A DNA stretch of 64,000 nt. Source: Phycisphaerales bacterium Planc_01. Its GTDB lineage: Bacteria; Planctomycetota; Phycisphaerae; Sedimentisphaerales; Anaerobacaceae. How positions within the stretch are numbered: the first letter of the stretch is position 1; each line of letters begins with the position of its first letter. Location: positions 162,926-226,925 of the forward strand of contig LVBB01000016.1 in assembly GCA_001603075.1 (NCBI GenBank), given 5' to 3'. The position numbers and the translations under genes are program-made. Of the stretch, positions 42,476 to 51,714 are shown piece by piece. The notes under the pieces are model-generated. The model did no database searches. It saw nothing but the letters and a program-made list of their open reading frames with translations, and was not told the DNA's origin.

Positions 42476-43687
42476 ATGGATTGGTACTACTATGTCGCCT
42501 GGCTCGTGGTCGGCGCTCAGTTGCTCTTTACGTACTACGCCGTACGAAACTATCGGTATGCGCTGGCCAAATTCGACCAGCGAACCGGAGCCGTCTACAG
42601 ACCACGCGTCGCCTTGATCGTACCCTGCAAAGGGCTCGATCCGCAATTCGCCGCCAACATCCGTTCCCTGCTGTGCCAGGAATACCGAGACTATCAAGTC
42701 CATTTCGTCGTGCAGGACCGGTCCGATCCGGCATACGCCGAACTGTGCCGGATACGGGATCAGTTGGTCGGTCGCTCCACCGCCCCGCGGGTGGAGATAC
42801 TCGTCGCCGGGCCATCTACCGCGTGCAGCCAGAAGATACACAATCTTCTCCACGCCATCGACCGCCTCGACGACGGCATCGAAGTCCTGGCCTTTGCCGA
42901 CTCCGACGTGTGCGTACGCGACGACTGGCTCGCCCGTCTGGTTCGGCCCTTGCGGAAACCGAAGCGGGGCGTCACCACAGGCTATCGACTGTTCGTTCCG
43001 ATCCGGAACAATCTGGCGACGCTGGGGCTCTCGGCGATCAACGCGGGCGTCGCCCAGATGCTGGGCAACAGCCGCTTCAATCACGCCTGGGGCGGCTCGA
43101 TGGCGGTCCGACTCGCGGACTTCCGTCGCCTTGGGCTGCCCGAGATCTGGAAGCACACGCTCAGCGACGACCTGTCTCTGAGTGTGGCCGTCAAAAGGGC
43201 CGGAATGATCGTCACGTTCGTGCCCGCCTGCCTGGTCGCCTCCTATGAATCGACGAACTGGCTGCGACTGTACGAATTCTGCCGCCGGCAGTTCCTGATC
43301 ACTCGGATATACGCCCCTCTGACCTGGGCCCTGGGGCTTCTCAGCAGCCTCGGGTCGGTTCTTGGCCTCTGGGGCACGGCGGCTGTCGCCGTCTACGCCG
43401 CTTCCGTCGATGCCGAGCACGCGGGGTTCTTCGCGATGATTCCCCTGGTCTTCCTGGCCGGCCAGCTTCTGCGGGTCATACTGCGCCAGTCGATGATGGC
43501 CCGTCTTCTGAAGGACCAGGCCCACAGCCTCAGAGCCGCCAGTTTGGCCGATGTGCTGGGCTTCTGGTTCTGGTCACTGCTGCTGCTGGCCTTCATCGTC
43601 TCTTCGGCCTTCGGGCGCACCATCCGATGGCGAGGCATCCGCTATCGGCTCATCAGCCCAACCGAAACTCAGGTCCTGCCCGCATGA
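42476..43687 (+). CDS. Family 2 glycosyltransferase, ceramide-glucosyltransferase/HpnI-like
   Basis: A 403-residue membrane protein. It has one N-terminal helix (YYYVAWLVVGAQLLFTYYAV), a GT-A catalytic domain (VALIVPCKGLDPQ, LAFADSDVCVRDDWL with the DxD-like motif, KHTLSDDLSLSVAV with the base Asp, and RRQFLITR in the place of QxxRW) and three to four C-terminal helices. The pattern is that of ceramide glucosyltransferases and of HpnI, which adds N-acetylglucosamine to bacteriohopanetetrol. The acceptor is probably a membrane lipid. It lies 142 bases after the phosphatase gene. Confidence 0.8.
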   Translation: MDWYYYVAWLVVGAQLLFTYYAVRNYRYALAKFDQRTGAVYRPRVALIVPCKGLDPQFAANIRSLLCQEYRDYQVHFVVQDRSDPAYAELCRIRDQLVGRSTAPRVEILVAGPSTACSQKIHNLLHAIDRLDDGIEVLAFADSDVCVRDDWLARLVRPLRKPKRGVTTGYRLFVPIRNNLATLGLSAINAGVAQMLGNSRFNHAWGGSMAVRLADFRRLGLPEIWKHTLSDDLSLSVAVKRAGMIVTFVPACLVASYESTNWLRLYEFCRRQFLITRIYAPLTWALGLLSSLGSVLGLWGTAAVAVYAASVDAEHAGFFAMIPLVFLAGQLLRVILRQSMMARLLKDQAHSLRAASLADVLGFWFWSLLLLAFIVSSAFGRTIRWRGIRYRLISPTETQVLPA

Positions 43688-43748
43688 TCCGACCGTCGGA
43701 GATCCCTTCACTGGGCCCTCTGCGTCGAATGGCCCCCGTTTGATCCAC

Positions 43749-43844
43749 TCAGTTGGCCAGCATCATCCCAAGGATGCAAACCGCCGCGGAGAACAACATC
43801 GGCAGCAAATTGTCCGTATTGGGGGTATCCATGCTGCACCCCAT
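43749..43844 (-). CDS. Possible 31-residue single-helix membrane peptide
   Basis: On the minus strand the frame reads MGCSMDTPNTDNLL and then PMLFSAAVCILGMMLAN, which is a short polar head followed by one hydrophobic helix. No clear ribosome site is present. The rest of the 43688-43936 gap is without recognised features, so this is weak evidence for a small protein. Confidence 0.2.
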   Translation of the reverse strand: MGCSMDTPNTDNLLPMLFSAAVCILGMMLAN

Positions 43845-43939
43845 TGCAAAGGTATTGTTTTGGGACCTTGTACGCAGGGCGCATGGCAGCAGTTCTTGTG
43901 AACCGTGGGCAGCGGCGGGCCGCAGGCCTGAATAGATGC

Positions 43940-43973
43940 AAAAAGGGACGCCGGTTATCCGATCCGACGTCCC
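43940..43973 (-). terminator. Intrinsic terminator of the giant exoprotein gene
   Basis: GGGACGTCGG and CCGGCGTCCC form a 10-bp stem (one T-G) with a nine-base loop, followed on the minus strand by TTTTT. It is about 60 bases beyond the stop at 44035. Confidence 0.75.
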
Positions 43974-44034
43974 TTGCGCTGTTGTCAACCGATCGCCGGC
44001 GCCGGCAGAGGCCGGTCGCCGCGATCGGGCGAGC

Positions 44035-47000
44035 TTACTTCTTCTCGTCTTTGGTCGGCCATTCGTCGAGGATGATCTCGCCGCTCGGGTCCGCCTCGGC
44101 CTGACCCGAATCGGTGAAGAGCATGAAGGACAGATCCTGTGTCGCGGCGGTCTGGTCGTACAGTTGGGTCCATTCCCAAACCTCGGTTGCCGCCGTCGGA
44201 CTCAACTGTCCGGCTACGGCGCCGGCGTTTCGCCCGGCGCCGACCATCGTCTGGACGTCCTCGGCACTGAGGGCGACGCCGAAGATGCGAATGTCGTCGA
44301 GCCGTCCGTTGAAGAACTCCGACGCCTCATCGCCGCGCACGCCGATGGTCAACGTCGCCTGCGTCGGCGTGGCGTAGCCGGTCGATTGGGTGGCCGACCC
44401 TGCGAGCACACCGTCGATATAGAGCTTCATCTGGCGCGTCGAGGCGTCGTACGTCGCCGTCAGCAGACACCACTGATTGGCGTTCAGGCTTCGTGTCGAT
44501 TGGGCGGTGCTCAGGCCGACGCGGAAGTGGAATCGGCCGCTCGTGTCGATCCACAGCCCGAATCGATTGCCAACGGCACTGCTGCGATCGTATTCCATGA
44601 TGGCCTGCCATCGGCCGCCCACCTCACGGGCATGGACCCAGGCCGAGACAGAGAACGACCCCGGCGCAAAGTCCAGACCTCTGGGTTTGCTGACGCGAAC
44701 GTAAGCGCCGCGACCATCGAGGTCGATGGCCCCGCCGATCTGGCCTTCCGCCGGCCGCCAGAGGGGATTGCCGACCAGCGTTCCATCGTTGCCGTTGCCC
44801 GCGCTGTCGGTGGCGACGGCGCCGGCGGACTCGTCCAGCTTCCAGTGGGCCAGGGATCGGACGCCGGAAAGGGTCCACGCCGCATGGGGATGGTTCGTCC
44901 AACCCCAGGCGTACTCGATCGATTGCAGGTCTTCATACACGGCGGCGATGCTCAGCCAGTAGATGTCGCGCGGGTTCCTCTGAACGAACCAGGCGTCACG
45001 CGGCAGTCGCAGCGTGTAACGATAGACCGGTTCGAAACCATATGCCCGGTCCTGGTCTGCCTCGGGGTGCTTGTCGAAACCGACCATCACCTCGTCGAAA
45101 TCCTTGGCGGTGTATTCCCAGATCTTCTCACCCGGATAACTGTACGTGGTCGGGTCCCCCGGCATCGGGTCGGGCGCATCGGACCAGATCGCCAGTTTGA
45201 AGTAGTCGGGCTGTCGCGGCGGCGGCATCTGGACGCAGTCGCACGGCTGATAGCTGTACCCGATGTACGAACCCCACCAGACGATCCCCGTTACAGCCGT
45301 GGCGCTGGTGCATTGCCAATCGTCGGCCACCAGCCGGCGATAGGTCAGGCCGGCGCCGGCCTGTTCGGTCTCGATCGCAAAGGCAAGATCAATCGTCTGA
45401 GACGTGAGTGAGTGGCCCTTCGGATAGGTGAGCTGCCGCCAGATACCGCTGTAGGGCTCCTGGGCCTGGACCCAGACCGCCGAGTCATTCCAGCGGTCGG
45501 CCGAGGCCTTCCATCCGAAACGTGTCGCGACGCTGCCGGCCTTCTGCACCACGTACGCCTGGGCGCAGAGCCAATAGACCGTTGGGCGGCTCTGCGAGCC
45601 GGTCTGCTCGAATGCCTCCCGCCGATCGATCGGGAAATCGTACCGGTAGATGGTCAGATGGCTGGCCGGCTCGTACGCCTGATTGCACGGACTGTAAAAG
45701 CCTTGCGCCCTGGCGTCGATCGACCGTACGGTGAACTGGCCGGCGGTGAACTGTTTGGCCCAGAGGACCTTGCCGGGCATGCTGTAACGGGTCGAGCTGG
45801 CGCTGGCGGGGATATCCTCGCGGATGGTCAACGTAAACGTGACGTTGCTGGGGCTGCCGCTGGGCAGAACGTCGTCGTACCATGCCCCCCACAGCGTAAT
45901 GCCGGTGATCGGGCCGGTCGTAGTGCACTCGAAATCGTCGGCAGCGATCTGCGCCGCCCACGTGATCGGCAGGTCCCTGGTGATATCGACATCCAATCCC
46001 GTGCCCGTCATGTCAGGTTGCTGCACCCATTTGTCGACCGCCATCGGCCCGCTGGTGGCCAGCGACTCTTCGTCGTCGTAGTGCTTCCAGTTGCGCAACC
46101 CCGTGAAGGGCTGTTCCCATTTGATGTAGTCGGGATCGGTGCCCAGCTCGAACGCCATGTCGTACGCATCGAGCCGCTCGCAGATGAGCGCATCGGTGAT
46201 CGGCTGCACGATGGCCGCATCGACGGTCATGCCCTGCCGCAGGTCGTCCGTGCGGAAGCTGAAGGTGACCGCCGCATCCATCCAGGACTCGCCACGGCTC
46301 TTCCAACCCCAGAGGTAATCGGGCTCGGGCGACCCGGTATAGACGGCGGTGATACTCACCCAGAAGATGCTGTCGTACGTGTTCTCCTCGGCGAAGTCGC
46401 CCTGCCAGAAGTACTCGCGGGCATCCAGATCGACCTGATATCGGAAACACGTGTCGGACGGTCGGTTGGGGAATTCGTCGATGCCGGCCAACTCCTCGAC
46501 CACGCGGTCGGCCTCGACGTCCACCAGCCAGAGCAGCCTGCCCGGCCGGCTGAACGCATACCGGCTGTCGGCCGGAACGTTGCTCCAGAAGCCGATGCGC
46601 CAGGACTGCGGCCTCGTGCGAGGCGCCTCGAGAGCCTCCCAGTTCTGATACGAGCCCCACCAATGAACCGAGGCCACCGGCATCTGGCCGAAGCAGCGGA
46701 AGTCGTCGGCGACGATCTTCCACGAACCCTGCGCGACGTTCAAGGGCTTGCTCGCATAGGAAAGCTCATCCCATCCACAGTAGACCGGCACGCCGGCCAG
46801 AGGGTCCCACTCCAGCGGAGGCTGCGACCATTTCAGATGGTCAGCCGGAGCCGGACTCGGGAAGATCGATTCCTCGATCCAGACCATGTAATCTTCCACC
46901 TCGCCGTCGGACGCCGGACCGGTGACGCGCAACCCGCGCATCGTGCTGAAACGAAACCGCGCAAACGTCGCGCCCGAGACTGCCTTGGCGGGCACATCGA

Positions 47001-47934
47001 GTGTGAGCGCGTTGACACCCGCCACGAGGGGCGTATCGACGAACACGTGCTCGCCGACATCGTCCCAGTCGCCGTCGGCGTTCCAGTCGATCCAGGCGTT
47101 CAATGCGCCGGCCACCGAGGCCGTCACCTCGACCGTCGCCGACTCTCCGACGATCAGATCGGAGAAGACGACGCCGTCATCGTCGTTCAGATCGCGAAGA
47201 TCGTCCCCGGTGGCGGTCGCGTCAGGCTGGCCGTCCGACTCGCCGTCGATGAGCTTGCCCAGATGGATGCCGCCAACAATCAGGTGGCGGGCGCCGTCGT
47301 TCTTCAGGAGCGTCGGATACGTCGGATCGGGCGCATCGCCGAAATCGTAGTCTTCGACGGGTTCGCCATCCGACATGCATTCGTGGCTGATGCGTCCCTC
47401 GACGCGCACGTTCTGCCCTCGGATGTCGATCGAAACCCAGCCCGGGCAGGACTCGGCGATCTCGGTGTTTGAGTTGATGGAGACGGAGTCGCGAATCTCC
47501 ATCCGCGAGACCATGATCCGGCGCTGGATCAGTTGCCCTTCATGGCTGAGGCTGCGAATGTCCTGAGGCAGAGGCGGTTCTTCGGCCTTCCAGGGCCACT
47601 CGGCCGTCGTCCAGTTCAGCGCCACCTCGATGTGGCTGCCGGTCGACGACGTCGGATCCAGGACGCTGACGCGTACGTCCACCGACACCGTCTTGTTGCC
47701 CTTGGGATCGTAGTCGCCATTGTAGAACCACTGGGCCCACCAATCGGTGTTGGGATAGTAGTACCACGTCCCGCGCGCATATCCGCTGCCTTGGCCGGCA
47801 ACGACTTGGCCGGATTGGTCGAGTTCGACCGTGAACTGATCGCTCGCCGCCCCCGCCAAAGAGACCCCGAAACCCAGCATCCAGATCGATGCGGCGATCG
47901 CAACCCTTGCGAACGTTGCTTTCAATCCGCTCAT
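44035..47934 (-). CDS. Giant exported protein with GEVED, repeated DUF7901-like and LamG domains
   Basis: A 1299-residue protein with a signal peptide (AIAASIWMLGFGVSLAGAA). An N-terminal beta domain is followed near residues 170-310 by a GEVED-type segment (YDFGDAPDPTYPTLLKNDG, DLNDDDGVVF, GEVEDYMVWIEES). Three modules of a planctomycete exoprotein type follow, each with an ADDFxCxxxxxVxxIxxWGxY core (KIVADDFRCFG, IAADDFECTTT, LVADDWQCTSA), probably DUF7901. A LamG/concanavalin domain closes it at about 1085-1250 (LAHWKLDESAGAVATDSAGNGN). It is likely a surface or secreted protein binding carbohydrate or matrix. GGGAGG decides ATG 47934. Confidence 0.8.
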   Translation of the reverse strand: MSGLKATFARVAIAASIWMLGFGVSLAGAASDQFTVELDQSGQVVAGQGSGYARGTWYYYPNTDWWAQWFYNGDYDPKGNKTVSVDVRVSVLDPTSSTGSHIEVALNWTTAEWPWKAEEPPLPQDIRSLSHEGQLIQRRIMVSRMEIRDSVSINSNTEIAESCPGWVSIDIRGQNVRVEGRISHECMSDGEPVEDYDFGDAPDPTYPTLLKNDGARHLIVGGIHLGKLIDGESDGQPDATATGDDLRDLNDDDGVVFSDLIVGESATVEVTASVAGALNAWIDWNADGDWDDVGEHVFVDTPLVAGVNALTLDVPAKAVSGATFARFRFSTMRGLRVTGPASDGEVEDYMVWIEESIFPSPAPADHLKWSQPPLEWDPLAGVPVYCGWDELSYASKPLNVAQGSWKIVADDFRCFGQMPVASVHWWGSYQNWEALEAPRTRPQSWRIGFWSNVPADSRYAFSRPGRLLWLVDVEADRVVEELAGIDEFPNRPSDTCFRYQVDLDAREYFWQGDFAEENTYDSIFWVSITAVYTGSPEPDYLWGWKSRGESWMDAAVTFSFRTDDLRQGMTVDAAIVQPITDALICERLDAYDMAFELGTDPDYIKWEQPFTGLRNWKHYDDEESLATSGPMAVDKWVQQPDMTGTGLDVDITRDLPITWAAQIAADDFECTTTGPITGITLWGAWYDDVLPSGSPSNVTFTLTIREDIPASASSTRYSMPGKVLWAKQFTAGQFTVRSIDARAQGFYSPCNQAYEPASHLTIYRYDFPIDRREAFEQTGSQSRPTVYWLCAQAYVVQKAGSVATRFGWKASADRWNDSAVWVQAQEPYSGIWRQLTYPKGHSLTSQTIDLAFAIETEQAGAGLTYRRLVADDWQCTSATAVTGIVWWGSYIGYSYQPCDCVQMPPPRQPDYFKLAIWSDAPDPMPGDPTTYSYPGEKIWEYTAKDFDEVMVGFDKHPEADQDRAYGFEPVYRYTLRLPRDAWFVQRNPRDIYWLSIAAVYEDLQSIEYAWGWTNHPHAAWTLSGVRSLAHWKLDESAGAVATDSAGNGNDGTLVGNPLWRPAEGQIGGAIDLDGRGAYVRVSKPRGLDFAPGSFSVSAWVHAREVGGRWQAIMEYDRSSAVGNRFGLWIDTSGRFHFRVGLSTAQSTRSLNANQWCLLTATYDASTRQMKLYIDGVLAGSATQSTGYATPTQATLTIGVRGDEASEFFNGRLDDIRIFGVALSAEDVQTMVGAGRNAGAVAGQLSPTAATEVWEWTQLYDQTAATQDLSFMLFTDSGQAEADPSGEIILDEWPTKDEKK

Positions 47935-48245
47935 GACGTGTTCCTCCCAAGAATAACTCCGCGCGGCACCCGCACAACCGCTCCTGATCCCCATCGGGGG
48001 ACGGGTTCGACTGCGCTTCGGCGGCGCACCTATAACCCTATAGTTCCACTTGTGCATCGACTCGTAACGGTCTTTCCTCAAGCAGAAAGTAGACGAGGGA
48101 AGCGAAAAAGCCTCGGGTCTTCGGTAGCGGCCTTTGCCCGGGTGGGTCCGAGGGTCCAAAACCGGCGTGGCATCACCTCAGGCAAAACGTTATGAGACCT
48201 GGACTTGGGCACGCCAAGGGTCACGGCAAAGCGGTCAGAACCGAA
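47935..48245. other. Intergenic region upstream of the exoprotein gene
   Basis: Apart from the ribosome site of the exoprotein, I see only TATAGG and TTATAG repeats near 48020-48040 that could form a -10 box. There is no matching -35 box and no supported gene. Confidence 0.4.
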
Positions 48246-48632
48246 TCATGCTGTGATCTCGATGGGGTTGCCGTCGGGGTCGGCTACGATGCTTTCGTAG
48301 TAGCCGTCGCCCGTGCGGCGGGGGTTCGAGAGGATCTCGCAACCGCCGGCCCGCAGGCGGTCGGTCAAACGATCGACCTCGGCCTCGGAGCCGACGGAGA
48401 CGGCCAGGTGGGCGTATCCCTGCGACGGCACGCCGATGTCTTGCCTGCGCGAAACCGACGGCATCTGCATGATCTCCAGGCGGGCACCCGACTCGAACGA
48501 AAGGAAATACGATTCGAATCGCCGGCCTGGATTGACATACCTGGGCCCGGCCTTCGCGCCGAAATGCCTCTCATAGAACTCCTTGAGCCTCTCGATGTCT
48601 TGCGTCCAGACGGCGATGTGCGAGATTCTCAC
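48246..48632 (-). CDS. VOC-family (glyoxalase/dioxygenase fold) protein
   Basis: A 128-residue two-module betaalphabetabetabeta protein: RISHIAVWTQDIERLKEFYE opens the first half, with the first His metal ligand, and YAHLAVSVGSEAEVDRL the second. YYESIVADPDGNPIEIT closes it with the last Glu. VOC enzymes include lactoylglutathione lyases, epimerases and resistance proteins; the substrate here is unknown. A GTG start at 48632 is chosen because the frame has no suitable ATG and GAGGAGAGAAGG lies upstream. It is the last gene of the operon from 51639. Confidence 0.82.
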   Translation of the reverse strand: MRISHIAVWTQDIERLKEFYERHFGAKAGPRYVNPGRRFESYFLSFESGARLEIMQMPSVSRRQDIGVPSQGYAHLAVSVGSEAEVDRLTDRLRAGGCEILSNPRRTGDGYYESIVADPDGNPIEITA

Positions 48633-48654
48633 TCTATCCTTCTCTCCTCGTATG

Positions 48655-49635
48655 TCAGTATGGCCCACGAATGTGGTCGCGGACTTCGGCGGTGTAGAAG
48701 TCCGAGAGTCTCCGATGCAGATCGGGCGAGAGGCGCGGCAGATCGGACGCACGGGCGTTGTCGATTGCCTGCTGGGGCGAGCTGGCGCCGGGGATGACGA
48801 CGGAGACCGCGTCATGGTCGAGGATCCAGCGCATGGCCATCTGCGCCATCGTCATGCCCGCAGGCACGAGCGGCTTAATCGCGTCGGCCAGTTCGACACC
48901 CCTGGCGAACGGCAGACCTGCGAAGGTCTCACCCACGTTGAAGCACTGTCCATCGCGGTTGTAATTGCGATGATCGGTCTCAACGAACTTCGTATCCCTC
49001 GTGAACTTGCCCGCCAGCAATCCGCTGGCCAGGGGCAGTCGCACGATGATCGCGACGTTCTTCTCCTTGGCCTTGGGCAGCAGCTCGACAATGGGTTTCT
49101 GCCGGAAGATGTTGAAGATGATCTGAAGCGAGGCGAGGTCGTTGTGCTCCAGGCAAACCATCGCCTCCTCAACGCTCTCGACACTGGCGCCGAAGTGCCG
49201 GATCTTGCCTGCCTGCTTGAGCTTGCGGAGCCAGTCGAAGATCGCACCATCGCGGAGCACCCATAGGGGCACACAGTGCAGTTGCGTCAGGTCAAGACAC
49301 TCGACGCCGAGCCGCTGGAGCGAATCCTCGGTCTTACGGCGAAGCGTCCCTTCGGTGTAGCCGTCGGGATAGACGTCCGCCTCGCGACCGAACTTCGTCG
49401 CCACGCGGATAGCGCGGCCGGTGTCGCGCACAAACCGCCCGATCAGCGTCTCGCTGCGTCCGCTGCCATAGACGTCGGCGGTGTCGAAGAACGTCGTGCC
49501 CTTCTCGACCGCCGCGACCATGATCTGCATCGCTGTCTGTTCGGCCATCGGCCCGAAATCCCCGCCGAACTGCCAGCAGCCCAGCCCGACCTCGCCGACC
49601 GCCCATCCAGTCTTGCCCAACGTTCTGTGCTGCAT
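48655..49635 (-). CDS. Aldo/keto reductase
   Basis: A 326-residue NADPH-dependent TIM-barrel oxidoreductase. The catalytic tetrad is visible: Asp and Tyr in FFDTADVYGSGRSE, Lys in VATKFG and His in LTQLHCVPL. The NADP site appears as SVVIPGASSPQQ. It starts at ATG 49635 after GGAGG. It is placed between GNAT and VOC genes in a mixed operon. The substrate is not assignable; the closest types are sugar or aldehyde reductases. Confidence 0.92.
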   Translation of the reverse strand: MQHRTLGKTGWAVGEVGLGCWQFGGDFGPMAEQTAMQIMVAAVEKGTTFFDTADVYGSGRSETLIGRFVRDTGRAIRVATKFGREADVYPDGYTEGTLRRKTEDSLQRLGVECLDLTQLHCVPLWVLRDGAIFDWLRKLKQAGKIRHFGASVESVEEAMVCLEHNDLASLQIIFNIFRQKPIVELLPKAKEKNVAIIVRLPLASGLLAGKFTRDTKFVETDHRNYNRDGQCFNVGETFAGLPFARGVELADAIKPLVPAGMTMAQMAMRWILDHDAVSVVIPGASSPQQAIDNARASDLPRLSPDLHRRLSDFYTAEVRDHIRGPY

Positions 49636-49654
49636 GGTACCTCCATTGTCCGCT

Positions 49655-50119
49655 CTATACCGAAGCCCGTCGCCGTTTTTCCAGGAACACGAGCCGGGGC
49701 CCCTGGGTGGGCTGCTCTTCCTTGAACAGCCGATATCCGAGTCCTTCGTAAAGCCGCAGATTGCCGTGGCTCTTATAACCTGTGAACAACTCGTAGCGAT
49801 CCACGTGGCCAAAGCACCGTTCGATCTCATGCATCAGGCGCGTGGCAATCCCTCGCCTGCGGCAGCCAGGATGGACGATCAATCGCCCGATAAAACACAC
49901 CCCATCATGGTCGCGAGCCCGCACCGAACCGAAGATTCCGTCGTCGCCGACCGCCTTGAGGAAGACCGACCGGCCGAATTCCGCCTGCAATGCCGTCAGC
50001 GTCTCCGTCAGAGGCGGAAGGTTGTAGTCGTCGTACAACTGGGCCTCACACTGATAGGCCAGCCTCTGCAAGGCCAGGATCGCCTCGGCATCGTCGATGG
50101 TGGCTCTGACAATCTCCAT
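49655..50119 (-). CDS. GNAT-family N-acetyltransferase
   Basis: A 154-residue protein with the GNAT fold: IVRATIDDAEAILALQRLAY at the N-terminus, VCFIGRLIVHPGCRRRGIATRLM containing the acetyl-CoA-binding R-x2-G-x-A type motif, and NLRLYEGLGYRLFKEE near the end. It transfers an acetyl group to an amine of unknown identity. ATG 50119 has AAGG upstream; an in-frame TTG eight codons earlier is less likely. Confidence 0.88.
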   Translation of the reverse strand: MEIVRATIDDAEAILALQRLAYQCEAQLYDDYNLPPLTETLTALQAEFGRSVFLKAVGDDGIFGSVRARDHDGVCFIGRLIVHPGCRRRGIATRLMHEIERCFGHVDRYELFTGYKSHGNLRLYEGLGYRLFKEEQPTQGPRLVFLEKRRRASV

Positions 50120-50139
50120 TACAGCCTTGGACTTTCTCC

Positions 50140-50616
50140 TCAATCGATGGCGACTTGAACGGGGATGATCTTGATGGCCCGAGTCATATCCTTGGGATCG
50201 ATGCGAACGAGCATGCCCCGGCGGCCTGCGTTGATATAAATCTGCGGCAGGTCGAGGATGCTCTGTTCGGCGTAGACCGGCATGGCCCGCCGTGTGCCAA
50301 AGGGGCTGGTCCCACCGACCATGTATCCACTGTGCCGGTCGGCCGTCTTCGGCTCACACGGAACCACCGATTTGACGCCCAAAACGCGTGCCAACTGCTT
50401 GGTGGACACCTCCCGGTCGCCGTGCATCAGCATGATCAGCGGCTCCTTCGCATCCGTCTCCATGACCAGCGTCTTGATCACCGCGTGCTCGTCAACGCCC
50501 AATTCGCGAGACGAGACCCGCGTACCGCCCCGTTCCTCGTAGGCATACGTGAAGACCTCAAAGGGGATGTCGTGCTGCAAAAGGCAGCGAATCGCATTAG
50601 TTTTGGGATAGTCCAT
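50140..50616 (-). CDS. ybaK: Cys-tRNA(Pro)/Cys-tRNA(Cys) deacylase, YbaK/EbsC type
   Basis: A 158-residue trans-editing factor that hydrolyses mischarged aminoacyl-tRNA. Family signatures are TNAIRCLLQHDIPFEVFTY, VIKTLVMETDAKEPL and GYMVGGTSPFGTRRAMPVY, the last a hallmark of YbaK proteins. It lies 20 bases upstream of the GNAT gene and 15 bases after GH43 in a tightly packed operon. Confidence 0.92.
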   Translation of the reverse strand: MDYPKTNAIRCLLQHDIPFEVFTYAYEERGGTRVSSRELGVDEHAVIKTLVMETDAKEPLIMLMHGDREVSTKQLARVLGVKSVVPCEPKTADRHSGYMVGGTSPFGTRRAMPVYAEQSILDLPQIYINAGRRGMLVRIDPKDMTRAIKIIPVQVAID

Positions 50617-50631
50617 AGCGCCTCGGTCGAA

Positions 50632-51639
50632 TCACTCGGACGGTGCTGGAATGGGCACGCCCTCGGAAACCGGATAGCCGAAACACGGGTTGCCCTCGAT
50701 GTCCCAGGTGAATCGCTGCATGCGGGTGTTACGGTCCCAGCCTGAGCCCCGGCGTTTCGCGGCGTGGTAGACAATCCAGTCCTCGGTGCCGTCGAGGCTG
50801 CGGACGAACGAGGCGTGGCCGGGACTGAAGACCGTGGCGGTCGAGCCGAACACGGGGGCGTTCTTCTTCTGCCACGAGGCGGGGTCCAGGGGATCGCCGC
50901 CGATCAGTTTCAGTTGCCCAAGGCAGTAATTATCGGTCCAACTACCGCTGGCCGAGTAAATGATGAAGACGTCGCCATCGCGTTCGAGCACTTGCGGCCC
51001 TTCATTGACCCACGGCTTGCCGACCCGTTCCCAGTCGTATTCGGGACTCGATATCAATGACCGGGGCCCCTCGATGGAGAGCGGATCCTTCATGGGGGCG
51101 ATGTACAGGTTCTGTGCGACGTTGGTGTCGCCCTCCCAGCCCGACCACACGAAGTAGAGGCGTCCGGCGTGCTGCAGCACCGTCCCATCGATCGCCCATT
51201 TGTCCGATGGATCGGCGATTTTGCCGCGGATCGTGTAGTCGCCGGCGAGATCATCGGTCTCGGCCTGGAGAACATACATCCGATGGTTCTCATTCTTCCC
51301 GTCGTCGGCGGCGACGTAGATGTACCACCGGCCTTCCAGGTGGTGCAACTCCGGCGCCCAGAGATCGCGGGAATAGGGCATTCCCGGCACCGGCCGCCAG
51401 ACTTGGCGGCCTTCGAACTGGACGGCCTCCTCGATTCTCGCAGCGCTGTTGACCCAGATGGCGCCTCGGTGGCTATAGCAGTAGTGATATATGCCCTCGG
51501 CCTGGACAACCCAGGGATCGTGCCCTTCGGACGCCACAGGATTGGTGATCGTACGTTGCGCGTCGGGGGAGGCCTTCCGTAACGGGCAGACCGTCACGAA
51601 GACCGCCAGAACAGTCATCAACAAACCGAGACGCCGCAT
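50632..51639 (-). CDS. Secreted glycoside hydrolase family 43
   Basis: A 335-residue five-bladed propeller glycosidase with a signal peptide (residues 1-22). The three acidic active-site residues are placed as expected: Asp in SEGHDPWVV, Asp in KWAIDGTVL and Glu in PWVNEGPQV. SRDLWAPELHHLEGRWYIYV is the common RDxWAPE motif. Members are mostly alpha-L-arabinofuranosidases and beta-xylosidases acting on plant or algal glycans. It is the first gene of the operon to 48246, with GGGGAGGAG upstream. Confidence 0.9.
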   Translation of the reverse strand: MRRLGLLMTVLAVFVTVCPLRKASPDAQRTITNPVASEGHDPWVVQAEGIYHYCYSHRGAIWVNSAARIEEAVQFEGRQVWRPVPGMPYSRDLWAPELHHLEGRWYIYVAADDGKNENHRMYVLQAETDDLAGDYTIRGKIADPSDKWAIDGTVLQHAGRLYFVWSGWEGDTNVAQNLYIAPMKDPLSIEGPRSLISSPEYDWERVGKPWVNEGPQVLERDGDVFIIYSASGSWTDNYCLGQLKLIGGDPLDPASWQKKNAPVFGSTATVFSPGHASFVRSLDGTEDWIVYHAAKRRGSGWDRNTRMQRFTWDIEGNPCFGYPVSEGVPIPAPSE

Positions 51640-51714
51640 GGTGTCGTTCTCCTCCCCTTGGATAAGAATGCCCGGCCATTTTACACACCGCCAGGACGGC
51701 CGGCAGAGACACCA

